Positions 1 to 11,920 of a DNA stretch of 64,000 nucleotides are shown piece after piece. A model generated the notes under the pieces. That model ran no database searches, was not told where the DNA came from, and saw only the letters and a program-made list of their open reading frames with translations. Position 1 is the first letter of the stretch; each line of letters starts with the position of its first letter. Both the position numbers and the translations under genes were made by a program. Origin of the DNA: Strigamia acuminata (lineage: Eukaryota; Arthropoda; Chilopoda; Geophilomorpha; Linotaeniidae); NCBI GenBank assembly GCA_949358305.1, contig OX442315.1:32824427-32888426 (forward strand). The letters are read 5' to 3'.

Positions 1-1200
1 TCGAGCGAATTTTTTCGCCGGGAAAACGATTTTGGTCCGGCCGACTTCGGCTCATTTGAAGCGGCTTAATCGAAATCAGTTTTCCGCGCACATGGTTGCA
101 ACATGTTGTTTTGTGCTATAGTGAAAGTTTGTGTCTAACCGAATGGTTATGAATAAACAAAAGTATTTTAACGACCCACACGGTTAAAAAAAAATACGCA
201 ATACATTGTTTTTATGAGAACTTAAGCAATTAGAATAAAACTCGACTTAATCGTCCAATCCGTACGTAAAATTTTGTATTTAAATCACATCCAACTGTAC
301 TCCCAAACCGGAAATACAATCGAATTAGGAAGAAGCGCCACTCTCTTTAGTCTTTTGTCCCCATTTAGCTGCTAAAAGCTCCGCCTGGAGCTGCCAGACA
401 CGCTTCACTGCACAGTTCTTAGTAAATATATTGGTTATCGAGATAGGGATTGCCAGACGCCGACAAACAAACAATTATTGAAATCTTTTCGTCGTAGTTT
501 CTTCAATCCTAACCAATCTACTTCAAATTCCACCTCCAACTTGATCGATACAATCTATCCCTTCATTAACAAAGAGAGAATTCAATTATAATTAAAACTA
601 ATTTGGTGCCAACCAGTTGTCCTCATTATTTCTCTGCGTGCAATGATGAAAGGATTAAAGATGGCGCTGAGACAACTCGCGAATTAAAGAATGAAAGTGC
701 AATAAATTGGTTACGATGTCACTAATTTGTCGAATCCAATTTTTGGAATTCGATTATCTTAAAGAGGATCTTTTTTGTGAAGTAATGATCAAAGTTAGAA
801 ATTTAATAAAGATTCAAGGGGTACATGTTGATGGGTTTTTGCAGTGTCTAGAGATATTGGTCACCAACTGCTCTTCATGCTTGACATGTAATGGTGTCTC
901 TTCCCATTACACGTCGCGTGACATGAAACATCGGTTTTTATGGACGGAAAACTTGCACAAAGTCTTCGGTGCAAAAAGTTGTCACGTATCGCCATTCACC
1001 AGACGCCTTGTTAGGAGTGATCTCTCGCTTTGTCTGTGTCATATCGAGCCAGGGCTGCAATTTATATCTGGTACGCTTCCGGAGTCTGTAAGGGCAACAG
1101 GATGTGGATGTTGGTTTGGGTTTATTGCTTTTGTCTGCTCTTAATCCGGGATTTGTGGGGTTTTATTCGGAGATGGAGGGATCAGGATTTTCGAAAAATG
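1..1200. other. No gene recognised; AT-rich flank
   Basis: I see no domain and no credible splice-linked exon chain here. Open frames are short and have no recognisable protein features. The stretch around 900-1140 is less AT-rich than its surroundings but does not resolve into a gene. It could belong to an intron or to the distal 5' region of the peptidase gene that surfaces at 11.9 kb. Confidence 0.4.
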
Positions 1201-1212
1201 ATGTTTTTTCCA

Positions 1213-1960
1213 AATAGTCAGGATTTTGGAAAAATAGTCAGGATTTTGGAAAAAATAGTCAGGATTTTTGAAAAAATAGTCAGGATTTTGGAAAAAATAG
1301 TCAGGATTTTGGAAAAATAGTCAGGATTTTGGAAAAAATAGTCAGGATTTTGGAAAAAATAGTCAGGATTTTGGAAAAAATAGTCAGGATTTTGTAAAAA
1401 ATAGTCAGGATTTGTAAAAAAAAAATAGTCAGGATTTTGAAAAAATAGTCAGGATTTTGGGAAAATAGTCAGGATTTTGGAAAAAATAGTCAGGATTTTG
1501 AAAAAATAGTCAGGATTATGTAAAAAAAATAGTCAGGATTTTGGAAAAAATAGTCAGGATTTTGGAAAAATAGTCATGATTTTGTAAAAAATAGTCAGGG
1601 TTTTGGAAAAATAGTCAGGATTTTGAAAAAAATAGTCAGGATTTTGGAAAAAATAGTCAGGATTTTGGAAAAAATAGTCAAGATTTTGAAAAAATAGTCA
1701 TGATTTTGTAAAAAATAGTCAGGATTTTGTAAAAAATAGTCAGGATTTTGTAAAAAATAGTCAGGATTTTGTAAAAAATAGTCAGGATTTTGGAAAAAAT
1801 AGTCAGGATTTTGGAAAAAATAGTCAGGATTTTGGAAAAATAGGCAGAATTTTGTAAAAATAGTCAGGATTTTGTAAAAAATAGTCAGGATTTTGGAAAA
1901 ATAGGCAGGATTTTGTAAAAAAATAGTCAGGATTTTGTAAAAAATCAGGATTTTACTACA
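1213..1960. repeat. Minisatellite, about 20-bp unit
   Basis: Some three dozen direct copies of a roughly 20-base unit with core ATAGTCAGGATTTTGG plus an A-run. Copies differ mainly in A-run length and in GG versus GT before the run. The array decays rightwards into a related AAATCAGAATTTTTAGAGG series up to about 2060. Unit length is not a multiple of three overall, and no long frame persists. Confidence 0.95.
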
Positions 1961-2065
1961 AAATCATGATTTTAGAAAAATAAATCAGAATTTTTAGAGG
2001 AAAAAAAATCAGAATTTTTAGAGGGAAAGAAATCAGAATTTTTAGAGGGAAAAAAATCAAATTTT
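1961..2065. repeat. Degenerate tail of the minisatellite
   Basis: Three to four copies of an approximately 28-base unit with core AAATCAGAATTTTTAGAGG directly follow the 20-bp array. They share the ATCAG(A/G)ATTTT core with it, so they look like an older diverged or expanded form of the same array. Confidence 0.75.
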
Positions 2066-2682
2066 TGCAATATAGCCATTAATCAGGCTTTTCGAGATTG
2101 AAAAATGGAATTTTGAAGGAAGAGCACCGGATTTATCTAGAAAAAATATTGTTTTGAAAAATTCTAATTAAGTTTTGATATTGTTGATGAGTTTCATGCA
2201 TCATTGCTTCTTGAAAAGAATTCTTAGATTATTCAGTGAACGAAGCATGCGGGCTGAGTTGATAAACTAAAATTATCTTTATCAACCATTTCCCTTTCAT
2301 CTCAACTTGATACAAAACTATCACGTTCTCTACTATTTTATTTTCTATTGCTATTTTCTAACCAATCCGATTCTGTACAATAACTTTATCCCGCGCATTC
2401 ACTGACCAATCAATACACACATTTCCTTCTGTAGTGACGCACATTTACCCATAGATAACCTGATAAATGTACACAGATGTACGACATCAAACTGCTACAT
2501 AGACGACATCAAACGGCATTTGATTTGTTATTCTAAAAGTAAATCAAATATTAATGTTGCAATGACTTTTATTCAGGTGGATGAGCATTCAAAAATGGAA
2601 TCCAGTTTTTTGAGGCAACCAGTTGAGTTTTATCATAATAAAACATGTCTAATGGACCATAAGTCGTCTACTGCAATGGCCA

Positions 2683-3043
2683 TATCCACGGGTATTTTTT
2701 TTCGAGATTTTGCTTCCCTCGCTTTTTACTGTTGTTTCCAGCCCAAATAATAACCATAGTGATGATTATTATTGTTGTTTACTCTAAATAAACAATAACT
2801 GCTTCAAAATTGTACTTACGATCCAGATGTTTGCGGCCGATCTATCGGAAATCCAAGATGGCTGCCAACAATACCCGATTTGCACAAGTTTTCTCGTTAC
2901 ACGGAGATTTAAACGACCTATTTAGGTCGTTTATTTTCAGCCTGTTTAAACCCATTTAAACGAGCTTTTAAACGAGAATCTCGTTTAAAAGTTCATGCAA
3001 ACGGGTTTAAATGATCGTTTTGGGGTTATTGAATGCGCCTAGT
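2683..3043. mobile_element. Inverted-repeat element fragment (family 1)
   Basis: This stretch carries internal palindromes built on TTTAAACG and ends in GTTATTGAATGCGCCTA. It is an inverted copy of sequence at 4122-4310, including the GGTCGTTT/AAACGACC block and the GCGAGGGAA segment. Its 2820-2900 part is an inverted copy of 4555-4620. No coding capacity is seen, so it looks like a non-autonomous TIR or foldback element. The left boundary is uncertain. Confidence 0.7.
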
Positions 3044-4121
3044 GCTTCTCTAAGTGCTGGTCTGCGGACGGGTGCTAATGCAGACAAAGATGTAAACTTG
3101 CAAACGACAAATTTAAAAGAAAAACAAAAATAAATACAAAGTGTTATTTTTGTTCATCGCTTTTTATATGGCCTCGATCCAACCTCTTTTAGCGAGCGTG
3201 GGTGAAATTGAATTAGGGTCGATTGGTGACTGTTTTCATTTTATTAGGTCATCCTGGTGCACTCGACGCTTCTTTTTTTAGTTTTTCTATTCTACACATT
3301 CTCATCAAGTCACATTTGGGCGCAGGTGAAGGTTTCCTTTCCCTCGTGGATCTCCATTGAAGAGGAAAGTGATCTTTTTATTCCTCTATTTTTTTTTTGT
3401 TTCTCCTCTGCTCGGAGAGTTTTTTATTTTTATTTTAGGAGTTTATGCAATTCACTTAATTTAGTCAGGTGAAGTGAGAATCATTTCTTTTTTACTTCGG
3501 CATTCACCTTTTCCTTTTCGATCATCATAAGATTGAAACCCGAGTGTCGTTCCATGGCGATTGGCACGTCCGTTCCGTTGAATTTGCTTCTATCCAATCG
3601 GTCGCGAGCAGATTTGACTTCTACTTGAGGTCATCTGCTGAATCAGAATTTTAGATAAAAACTTGATTTTTTTTTTTTTGAAATATTTTTTCTCGTCCGA
3701 GAGAAGAGCTGGAAAAAGAAAATTTTCTTTTCTTCGTATTTTAAATAAATTGTGTTTTTACAATATTCAATATTTTTTTTTTTAAATATTGAATTTTCTA
3801 TTTCAATAACTTACAGAACTTAAGCTTAATGCTCCAGTTTATGACTGGTCTATTGTTCTAGTTCCCGGAACTTCCAGCTGTTCTGTTAAATTTTTAAAGT
3901 GATAATAGTGATGGCGACCCTCTTGAGCAATAGTAAAATTTTATTTTAGGGCCAAAAATTCATATTTAGAGACATTCATTCTGAGACCAAAATAAATTTA
4001 TTTTTAGTTTAAAAACAATTATTTATTGACCAAAAACATCCTTTTTTTGAAATAATTGACCTAAAATGTCCACTGCGGTGTATTCGCACCACAAGGAATT
4101 GTGCATGATGAGAAATTAGAC

Positions 4122-4405
4122 TAGGTGCATTCAATAACGCTTAAGCGGTCGTTTAAACCCGTTTGCACGAACTTTTAAACGAGATTTTCGTTTAAAAGCT
4201 TGTTTAAATGGGTTTAAACGGGCTGAAAATAAACGACCTAAATAGGTCGTTTAAATCTCCGAGCAATAGAAAAAGGCGAGGGAATCAAAATCACGGGAAA
4301 AATACCCTATATGACCTAGAAATTCATCTGGAATCCCAGATCAAGTTTGGCAGTTAAACAAACAATTATTTGGGAAATAAACGATTGTACTCAGAAACAA
4401 AACAT
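4122..4405. mobile_element. Inverted-repeat element fragment (family 1, second copy)
   Basis: It begins TAGGTGCATTCAATAAC, the inverse of the right end at 3043 with one mismatch, and continues with the same TTTAAACG-rich palindromic body in opposite orientation. It abuts or is interrupted by the element at 4406-5104. The two family-1 copies therefore face each other across about 1.1 kb. Confidence 0.7.
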
Positions 4406-5104
4406 TAGGCGCATTCGAAAAGTCATTAAAACGAGTGTAAACGTGTTTACACTCGTTTTCACACGACATTTACACGAATTAATTCGTGTAAATGTCGTGT
4501 AAACTGGTTAAACGGAAACGGCCTGTACGCCACGTTTCCGTTTAAAATCTCCGTGCAACGAGTTTTCTCGTTGAAATCGGGTCTTGCTGGCAGCCATCTT
4601 GGATTTTCGTTAGATCGGTTGGAACGATGTCGATCGCAAGAACAATTTTTTAGCAGGTATTAGCCGCATTCTTGCGATCGAATGCGACCGATGTTCGACC
4701 GCATTTGTACGATCGAATACGGCCGACGTTCGACCGACGTTCGGCCGCATTTGTACAATCGAATGCGGCCGACGTTCGGCCGACGTTCGGCCGCGTTTGT
4801 GCGATTGAGGCGGATGTTCAGCCGATTCCCGTTCGGAAATAAATATTAATAATACAAATAATTAAAATAAATTTACATTTTATAATCATGTTTTTATAAT
4901 CTCCTGTTTTTTTTTTTAGAGTAAACAACAACAATAATGACTATGGTTATTATTTGGACTAATTTAATATTTACACTTGAATTTACACTACTGAATTTTA
5001 CACAGAAATTTATTTTGAAACTCGAAAATTGGGTCGTTTAACTTGAAATTTACACTACCAGTTGCACTGGTCGTTTAGTGCAAATTACTTTTCGAATGCG
5101 CCTA
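4406..5104. mobile_element. TIR element, 699 bp, perfect 18-bp ends
   Basis: The left end TAGGCGCATTCGAAAAGT and right end ACTTTTCGAATGCGCCTA are perfect inverted repeats. The outermost TA may be a duplicated target. The body has a palindrome on ACACGA(C)ATTTACACGAATT around 4445-4500 and a 46-bp tandem repeat at 4662-4808. It also holds an inverted copy of the 2748-2795 sequence near 4915-4960. No transposase frame is seen, so it is a MITE-like non-autonomous element. Confidence 0.85.
4662..4808. repeat. 46-bp tandem repeat inside the TIR element
   Basis: Two to three copies of a 46-base CpG-rich unit starting CATTTGTACRATCGAAT and containing paired GGCCGACGTTCG blocks. The sequence stands out as GC- and CpG-rich in an otherwise AT-rich neighbourhood. 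Confidence 0.85.
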
Positions 5105-6083
5105 TTTCGTCTAAAAATTCGTGGAGACGAAAATTTAGACGAGAAGTTATTGAGATTCAATGACATCAATCTTAACCCAGTCTCTCGTCTTGCCCTAATA
5201 ACAGTATTAAAAGATAGACCGGGCATATAATGATAGATAAACTTAAAGCAGCTAAACTGACGGGAAGTTTTTTGTCCACGACTGTACAAGTACAATACAT
5301 AAGTCACTTCTATATAGAAGATAAGGAAGTCAATTGGATGCCTTATGTATAAGAGACTTCTGAATCGTGATTTTTATTAAATTTAGACACTTCCATGGCA
5401 TTTAAGGAGAAAATATCTTTTCTTGGAGACAGGTCGCAACTTCTAGCGAAACTGAAAGGTCAACAAATCATCAATCGATGAAGCAGAGATGAGGCAGAAA
5501 ATTGATTCGACAGAGTTCTCGACTTCCACATCTTTACTTGTATGTGGTTTAAGGAATTTTTGAATTTTGAGTCAAAGATACGTATAATTTATACGAGGTC
5601 GAACTTCGCTATTACGAACAATTCGTAATAACGAGAATTCGACTTATAATGCGAGAAATAGTAGGGCAGGCAACCAAATAGTTGAAATCAGAAATTCAAT
5701 ATAATGATGAATTCTGTTGGCACTAAATCATCACATTAGAATTTAATAGGCCGGCCATCAGAAATACATGAAAGCATATTGTTAACAATACATGTTGTCA
5801 TAGCAACCCTACAATAGCATAATAATCAATTAATATAAACTCATATTAATTGTCACATTCAAAATACATTTATCATCAAATTCGTTATAACGGTGTTCGT
5901 AAAATAAATAACCGCACAAGTCTAGTATTAACAGGAGATTCTCGTGCCCAATAATTGCCTAGAAACACGATGAAATTTGTGTCACGACCTTAAGACAACC
6001 CTCCAGAGGTCGTGTCATTTTTGTCATGCCACAAGAGTCAAAACGAGATTTTACGAGATTCTCATGTTAAATCTTTATTTCAA
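5105..6083. other. No gene recognised
   Basis: AT-rich sequence without recognisable domains, splice-linked exons or clear repeats, lying between two TIR elements. A minus-strand open frame at 5050-5307 overlaps the element end and shows no protein features. Confidence 0.4.
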
Positions 6084-6561
6084 TAGAGAGTTTGTGGGAT
6101 GCATTTTTCCCTTATTTTGCTCCACGATACACTATTGTAGTGCCATATCGTAAGGGAAAAATCTTTAGCGTATCGTTTTCAACACTAAATTAAAATATAG
6201 CGCAGCCAATCAAAATTGTGAACACTATATTGCAAATGGCGATTGTTTTGTTGTCCCGATCAAACACATCACAGCATAGGTACGTAGATTGAATGATAAG
6301 TGAGGCTCAAAATTGAATTTTAGGCCCAAAACCATACTTTTCGGCATAATAATGGAATTTTATGCAGAAATTTGCACATTTACGCCCCCAAATTGAATTT
6401 TTAGGCCCAAAATAACTAACTGTCAGTAGTTGGCTGAAATAGTGTAGTGATAAGGAAAAAGGGCAGCCCGCAAAAACTTAATTTATCATTTTTCTCTTAC
6501 ACTATTTATATACCGTATAGTCTTTAACTGTAAGGGAAAAATGCATCCCGCAAACTCTCTA
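6084..6561. mobile_element. MITE family A, copy 1 (478 bp)
   Basis: The ends are inverted repeats of about 30 bp, starting TAGAGAGTTTG and ending CAAACTCTCTA. The outer TA is the likely target duplication. The body includes a TGGCGATTGTTTTGTTGTCC block and repeats of the phrase AATTTTAGGCCCAAAA. A second, nearly identical copy lies at 12286-12769. There is no coding capacity, so it is non-autonomous and probably mobilised by a TA-targeting (Tc1/mariner-type) transposase; that assignment is inference. Confidence 0.92.
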
Positions 6562-7342
6562 ATGTCTTATATTGGTTGTGCTTTTTTAACGTTACAGTGG
6601 ATTTCGGATAGAGGCTAAAAATGCATCGTATTGATCGACTATAGCTAAGAGCAGGAGTGAGTCTTCTTATTCCATTACCAACTGATAACTACAACCATTA
6701 AGAGCATAAACGATCTTAAATGCCAGGAGGGGTACGGTATACTAATGCTCGTTTATTGTTTTATAAAAACCAAGTAAACTATACCTCCTAGCCCTATTAA
6801 GTGCATTTTCTCTGGGCTCATCTCGGCACGAAATCTCAATCTTAATGTGCATTTATACAGTGTAGCAAACGAAAATCCATCTCGGTTCTCCCTAAAACCA
6901 AGCCAAAAGTGCACTTTCTGTCGGTTGCTGCTATAAAATGGAGGAAAATCTTGAAAGGAAGCTTTATATATGCGTTGTTAAAGGATTAGACTTCAATTGC
7001 TGTGTTTTGATTAAATTACAAACACAGCGAATCAATTGGTTTGAAATCCATACAATCCAAGAAGCTTTTATTGACGAAATAAAGATTGGTTCTGTAAGTT
7101 CTTGCCTTTGTCCCTACACAAGGAATTAAGATTTAAGACCCACGTAATCGCCTTAGCAGCGAGGTAAATTTAGTGCCACCATAATGTCAGTTGTGAAATG
7201 TACCTCTTCGGCTATAGACTGTCCTGGTCTATAAAACACTAGAAAAACACTAAAAACTCCCTTTTGTAGTGGAGGAAAATTGATCTGCACTCGTCTTTGG
7301 TTTAAATTACATTAGAAAACGTGTACAAACGTGGAAGATTTA
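6562..7342. other. No gene recognised
   Basis: AT-rich spacer between a MITE and a foldback element. The only open frames (for example 6938-7129, +) are short and featureless. Confidence 0.4.
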
Positions 7343-7765
7343 ATGTATACTCGAGTTGCACTCAAGAAAGGACCTTACAATCTCGACTCCCATTGGTCGA
7401 GGAGTTTACTAGTAACTCCATACTACTAGGAGAAGTAGTTTTGTTTTTTATTTATTGTTGTGATTGTTATGACTAATTTAGTTTATGTTATTTTGATTTT
7501 ATTAAATAAAAAATGTTATTTCCATCATTACAATGTAGTTTCACACATTAAAAAATGTCAAACTCATAATTGTTGTGTTTATTGGTTACTTCGTCTGGAA
7601 GTTTGAATTTTAGGCCGTTGCCTAGGCAATCGATTGCAATGTCTGTCCATTGTAATGCAATTCTGGTGTTTGGGTCTACTTTTGTGGATCACTACACCAG
7701 TAAACTTGCTCGACCAATGAGAGTAGAGATTGTAAGGTCCTTTCTTGAGTGCAACTCGAGTATAG
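7343..7765. mobile_element. Foldback element with about 70-bp inverted arms
   Basis: The arm at 7343-7412 (core CTCGAGTTGCACTCAAGAAA, then GGACCTTACAATCTC) is repeated inverted at about 7695-7765 with few mismatches. The roughly 280-bp centre is AT-rich and non-coding. The arms would form a stable cruciform or hairpin. I read it as a non-autonomous transposon or foldback repeat. Confidence 0.85.
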
Positions 7766-9573
7766 ACATTGTAGAATTATTTCTGAAAAAAATATTTAGA
7801 TGTCCCATAAGTCCAGCATCATTGGAAAAATATTAAAAACAGTCAAAACAAACATTTTTATTTGCAGAACTTTCTCAATGTGTACTTGTACACCATTGTT
7901 TTCCTTTGCAGTACACAAATACCAATTTAGAAGTGTTGTTCTATAGGAACGGATCACAAGTTAAGCAGCATTGGGCCTGGTTATTATTGGTAGGGTTTCT
8001 GTTTTCTCGATTTTTGGTAATTCCCGGTTTCAGGTACCAAAATGGCTTGTACTCTCGGGAAATCGGTACTCTTGGGACTATAAAAGGTCAGGCGACGAAA
8101 AATGGCTAAAAATGGCCACTTTTTGTCAAAAATGGTGTTTTTTTTCAAGTGGCCAATTCTAGCTATTCTTTTTTTGGTAAAAATGGCCATCTTTTGCCAT
8201 TTTTACCATGAAAAATGGCGGTTTTTTGTCAAAGATGGCCATTTTCATCATTGGAACATTACATTTTGTAACATTTCAATGACGAAAATTGACATTTCAG
8301 CAACGTTTTGACAATTTTGGATGGAACCGGTTATTTATTCAAATTTTCCGGTTCCCAGTTCTGCGCTTTTTCAACCAGTTTCTCGGGAAATCGGTTCCGC
8401 TGTGGTACAAAATACAGAAAATACAAAATACAAAAATTGTGTAGACTGTACAAAGACTGGACAATATGTCCAGTCTTTCAAAAGAACATTCAAAAACATT
8501 TTCCAATTTATTACTTTCAATAAAAACATCATAAAATCTGAATCCTTCGACTTGAATCAAATTCCTGTCATGTACAACTACACTGTGACAGCTAGTAAAC
8601 AAACTGCAAACCTATAGCGAAAAACTCTACCTTTTCCTCCATGCTGAATATCGGATTTTGCCATCGCTTCTAGACATTTTTTTCTCCTCTTCTATTGACG
8701 CTCAAAACGACGACTCAATATCGATAAAATAGCCTCTTACTTTTCCATCTATTTTTCCCCATTCGCACTCCCTTTTGCCCCCAATTTTTATTATTCTCTT
8801 TACTTTAGAGACAATCATATTTGAACAAACGTCCCATCTTTCTCTCGTGATCCCTCGATGCTCCACAAAGTATACAATCTGGCTTTGATTGGAAACAATA
8901 AAAAAAATAAATGGATGATCGCCGTTATTGGGGTCAGCCACCTGTTACGGTACAAAGAGAAAAAAAAAATGGTGGAATTTGTGTTTGAAACGTGTTCGAA
9001 TCGAGTTCCTGGCGAAATGCCCAGTTAAGATTCAATTAGAGGCGAGGACGGGAAGACAAACGGTCTGGTGGGAGTTGAAGAATTCCCTCGATATGTTCAT
9101 TTCAACCCCAGTGTTAACACGTGCAGAGACAAGTGCAGTGAGCGTCAAGTATAGGGGAGATAGCGGCATGCAGATGTTGGCCCCGGTTATTGTTGCCATG
9201 GTGACTGTTTGAGTGTGCATCTGGATGGCATCGGTGACGACCCAGGCGGAATTTGGGATATAATAATACGGCTAATGTGCGTTTTAAGGTGGGTGCGTTG
9301 TCTGTTCTTGGAGGGCTTTGCTGCAGAATGTTTTTTTTTTTTTTTTTTTTTTTGCACTAATTTACATTTTGTGTTGGGTTCGCCATTTTTGACATCATCT
9401 TTGATGTCTTTGTCTTAGTCTTTGATTTTTTTTAACCCGCCAACTGATTTATGATCAATAATGGAAGGAGCATTATGTTGGAATTGAAGCAAATGGGTTT
9501 TTAAGTTTTGGTTTTATTTTTGCTTCTTTTTTTTAAATTTTGTATAATAAAAAAATAAAAATAGCGTAATACA
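7766..9573. other. No gene established; degenerate AAAATGG repeats and a GC-richer block
   Basis: From about 8090 to 8300 the sequence repeats AAAATGGCCA/TTTTTGTCAAAAATGG motifs in degenerate form. CGGGAAATCGGT appears at about 8057 and again at 8384, flanking that block. From 8900 to 9310 base composition is more balanced and short open frames occur on both strands, none with a recognisable domain. This could be a noncoding exon or a regulatory stretch. Confidence 0.35.
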
Positions 9574-9858
9574 TACCGTATTTTGTCGATTAAGAGCCGC
9601 GGCTCTTATTCAAAACTGCCATTTTTGTCAGCAATTACAGTTATATGTAGAACTTAGACTTTTAGAAAATCATAAGTTCTAGAAAAGTGGTTTAAGTGTG
9701 AACTAGGCACAAGTCTGAACGTCACGAACGAAGCGTGCGTTCATCATTCGTGAGGTTAAATACGGAACCAATACCGTACTTTTGCATAAATACGGTATTC
9801 TTGGTGTCTTAGCCGCCGCTGCAATTCGAGGGCGACTTTTAATCGGTAAAATACGGTA
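9574..9858. mobile_element. MITE family B, copy 1 (285 bp)
   Basis: The ends TACCGTATTTTGTCGATTAA and TTAATCGGTAAAATACGGTA are imperfect inverted repeats. An internal GAGCCGCGGCTC palindrome sits next to the left end. A segment around GTCTGAACGTCACGAACGAAG is shared with the interrupted copy at 12235-12966. It has no coding capacity. Confidence 0.88.
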
Positions 9859-11920
9859 TATGTATGAATTACTTATAGTCATAAGTAATTTATATATGTA
9901 TTCATCCAATATTACCTCCGGATACTGGAAGAAGGATTATTCTATAAATGTCCATCTGAATAACTAGATGAGCACCATGATTTGAATAGTCTATCCTGAG
10001 GCTTTCCATCGTAAGTTGACTTACATTATAGACAGTGGAGTAACTTATAAGGGTCCGTGACGTTAGGGGGCCCAAAAAGGGGCGGAAAGTTTATGCAGAA
10101 AAATATATAAAATGTAAAAGAAGAAAATATTTAAAAAATGTTTTTTGGATAAAGGCTTTTGCAGTTTAAGTTGCTAACAGTTAAAACAAACGAACATACA
10201 ACCAGTCACGTCAATTTGAATACAAGCTCATCTTATAAGCAGAGGGCCCTTTTTGAATTTCCACGACATTTTCACAACTTTGGTAAATTCCAACATTATA
10301 CTGTACAATAAGAATACGTAAGAAAAGCTGTTATTTTGCAGTGTCACCTTTTTTTTAGCCAATTTCAAGCTTTATTTTAAAGAGGGCTTTTAAATATCGT
10401 TATGTTATCTTTAATGATTGGGAGATGCATTCAGAGCACGTTGGACTGTTTGAACGCTGCATTGAAAGTATAATTCTTTTTTGATTTAGAGTAAATAGCA
10501 TTTTTAAATGACTTGACTCAGGGCTGTCTCAACTTAAAGTCTGGTGGCTGTTTTAGTCTGTCTTCAGTTGCAGTGGGCATGCGCACTCACGGAATGTATA
10601 GAAATTGTTTTTGTATGACCTTTCAGATTTTATTGACCATTTTGGACTTTCTGACAGAAATTAGCACAATCTTTCTATTTTCTTTGCTATTTCACAAGTA
10701 GGAAGATTCACAGATCGCTAACCATCACGTGGAAACATGTTGCCATAATGCAATTTGTACAGTTGTGTAAGAAGTTGTGACTCCTTGCACTCTTAAAGTA
10801 TTCAAACCCTTCACACAAGCGTAATCGCCTCGTCTAATTTTCTTTTATTGAAACATGGTAGTGTCAAAATGAGGGTGGGAACAAAAGACGAAGATTAAAC
10901 TTGGTTTGTTGACTTAAAGGACACCCTGTATATACGAGTGAGAGTGACTTAACGACGTTCTGATGGGTCTTTATTGAAGTATTTGCATAATTTGACATTG
11001 ATTAAACAAAAGCAAATTGAAATGCATTAAAAAATCTGTTGATAAATGTCGAAATTGTTTTACTCTTTAACTAAAATCAATATAAAGTGTTGCCTAGGAA
11101 ACATATTAGAGTGCTGATTGGAGATGATATTAAATGTATGTATTTCACATTTATAATTAAAGCAACACCAATTTTTTAATTTTTAATTTAAAATTTGGTT
11201 GTAATTTAATCATTTGACGAGTTAAATCCATCTAAGTATTTTCTTAAATGAAAAATGCTCGTATTTCATGATAGCACCTGTTGCACTTTGAACAGCTCGA
11301 TGCAATTCCCTTGAAATGCATATTTGATGTGATTCATCAAGGTGATGTAATAGAATGGGTGGAAAGGTTTTTCGTCAGCAAATAAAAATGGGAGAAATAT
11401 TTCTTCGGGGTTTTAATGTGGTATTAAATTCCAATTTTTTCTTAGTTCTATTTGCACGACAAATTTTTATTAGCAAAAGTAATTGAGTTAGATGGGATAA
11501 TTAAGCACCTTAAGCCATGTTGTATAATTTTTTTTTTTAAAAAAATTAATTTTAAAATTTTAAATTTTCACTTTACATTTTAAATATCCCGAATGACATA
11601 AATTTTACATTTTTTTCTTAACGTTAAATTTTTTAGATTTTAAAAAATGCATAAAATATGAAGCAGCGTGGAATAAAAAGTGATTTATTCATGTAGGACG
11701 CTGCGACTGTCATCTTAAGTCGTCTGGGAATGAAATTAGTTCCAATTTACAAAACTCGACGCTTGTTTTGGCTTTGAATGCTCATTTGAGTACTCGGTAA
11801 TCAATAACCTGGAAATTTCGCGTACATTTCAATCCGACAGAAACCATGCAATTTATTCTCGTTATATTAATTTGATGTATTAATTACTCCGTAATTTTTT
11901 GTTTTTTGTTATTTAATCTA
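9859..11920. other. No gene recognised; presumed intron of the peptidase gene
   Basis: I looked in this 2-kb stretch for the missing upstream exon of the S28 peptidase, which should end in an Ala-Glu-His-like codon run in phase 0 before Arg-Tyr-Tyr-Gly. I found none. A GACACCCTGTATA motif at about 10921 and a 30-base phrase at about 10954 (also found at 40020) suggest old dispersed repeats. Confidence 0.4.

Noticed and set aside
1030-1320. 96-residue open frame ending in EKIVRI repeats
   Set aside because: It runs into the 20-bp minisatellite and has no domain or start support.
8702-8941. Minus-strand frame containing the string FVEHRG, tempting as the missing peptidase exon (family has FAEHRYYG)
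   Set aside because: Wrong strand relative to the peptidase, no matching donor, and no other family similarity around it.
11271-11400. Acceptor-like site and 35-codon open run before the first peptidase exon
   Set aside because: The translation shows no resemblance to the S28 N-terminal region and lacks a suitable phase-0 donor.
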